From contig NZ_MBFG01000005.1 of the NCBI RefSeq assembly GCF_001696685.1, forward strand, positions 33,916-97,915: a DNA stretch of 64,000 nt, in the 5' to 3' direction. Under the pieces are notes generated by a model, which saw only the letters and a program-made list of their open reading frames with translations, was not told where the DNA came from and searched no databases. Positions within the stretch are counted from its first letter, which is position 1, and each line of letters opens with the position of its first letter. The position numbers were made by a program, and so were the translations under genes. Source of the DNA: Nosocomiicoccus ampullae (GTDB taxonomy: Bacteria; Bacillota; Bacilli; Staphylococcales; Salinicoccaceae). Shown one piece after another: positions 63,753 through 64,000 of the stretch.

Positions 63753-64000
63753 ATGAGTGAGGTCACAGAACTCTATGATTATATTTTTAATGAAAGCTAT
63801 CTAATTAGATATGGCTATTATGATATTAAAGATATGAAAAAAATAGCTGATTATTCATCAAAGAGTGAATTAGAAGAGAATGAGATATTATACGGAAAAT
63901 CAGATGCATTTTATCTTAGGATTTTCAATATGAATGAACTTGATAAATTGATAGATCAGATAAATGATTGCTATTTTAATTATAATTTTATATACAAAGG
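63753..64000 (+). CDS. Unknown AT-rich protein, 3' end beyond window
   Basis: An open frame of 82 codons starts at ATG 63753 after GGGGTGA and runs off the window: MSEVTELYDYIFNESYLIRY, then acidic, Tyr- and Ile-rich sequence (DIKDMKKIADYSSKSELEEN). No membrane segment or signal is seen. I do not recognise a family. Composition is as AT-rich as the Abi gene, suggesting that the accessory region continues to the right. Confidence 0.6.
   Translation, partial: MSEVTELYDYIFNESYLIRYGYYDIKDMKKIADYSSKSELEENEILYGKSDAFYLRIFNMNELDKLIDQINDCYFNYNFIYK

Noticed and set aside
1..64000. Insertion sequences, prophage genes, rRNA operons, attachment sites
   Set aside because: No transposase, integrase, phage structural gene, rRNA sequence or flanking direct repeat pair was seen anywhere in the window.

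Overview
The window is a low-GC Gram-positive (Firmicutes) chromosome segment, almost certainly Staphylococcaceae. PheS, IF3, ParE, ParC, trigger factor and MurI all resemble their Staphylococcus counterparts closely, but the gene order is not that of Staphylococcus aureus. A non-Staphylococcus genus of the family (Nosocomiicoccus, Jeotgalicoccus or Salinicoccus type) is the best guess; I cannot decide between them from sequence alone. Most of the window is dense core genome on the plus strand. Only queT, mscL and plsY are on the minus strand.

Layout. 1-2.7 kb: queF (cut by the window edge), queC and an AbgT-family transporter. 2.7-10.6 kb: polA-mutM-coaE, gapB, nrdR-dnaB-dnaI (DNA repair, CoA, gluconeogenesis, replication initiation). 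10.6-16.6 kb: thrS behind a T-box, a PH-like membrane protein, infC-rpmI-rplT behind an L20-type leader, an M42 aminopeptidase and a SpoU methyltransferase. 16.6-27.6 kb: pheST behind a T-box, zapA, cvpA, polX, mutS2, a small membrane protein, trxA, uvrC. 27.6-33.4 kb: sdhCAB, a MarR regulator, murI, rdgB, a YfcE-like phosphodiesterase, tRNA-Arg(TCT). 33.5-39.4 kb: a small hypothetical gene, queT with a preQ1 riboswitch, a Nudix protein, a TPR-like protein, tig, clpX, engB. 39.4-50.1 kb: hemACDBL (no hemX), a small membrane protein, an AbrB-type membrane protein, valS behind a T-box, folC. 50.1-58.7 kb: mscL, acnA, plsY, parE-parC. 58.7-61.4 kb: a Tat-exported subunit and a GMC flavoprotein dehydrogenase. 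61.4-64 kb: an accessory islet.

Regulation is well displayed. Three T-boxes precede the aminoacyl-tRNA synthetase operons, with candidate Thr, Phe and Val specifier codons. There is an L20/infC leader, a translational preQ1-I riboswitch, good sigma-A promoters, many intrinsic terminators and a cre-like operator in front of aconitase.

The most interesting part is the right end. A short, independently promoted and terminated hairpin RNA lies directly upstream of an AbiF/AbiD-type HEPN protein (R-x4-H motif). This is the arrangement of RNA-antitoxin/HEPN-toxin abortive-infection loci of the kind proposed as relatives of Cas13. Just downstream are three 26-bp imperfect palindromes spaced by exactly 51 bp, then an acetamidase gene broken by an in-frame stop and an AT-rich unknown reading frame running off the window. 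Other notable points: ParC has leucine at both positions equivalent to S. aureus Ser80 and Glu84, the main quinolone-resistance sites; infC appears to start at AUA; and an RBS-sequestering hairpin lies before the AbgT-family gene.
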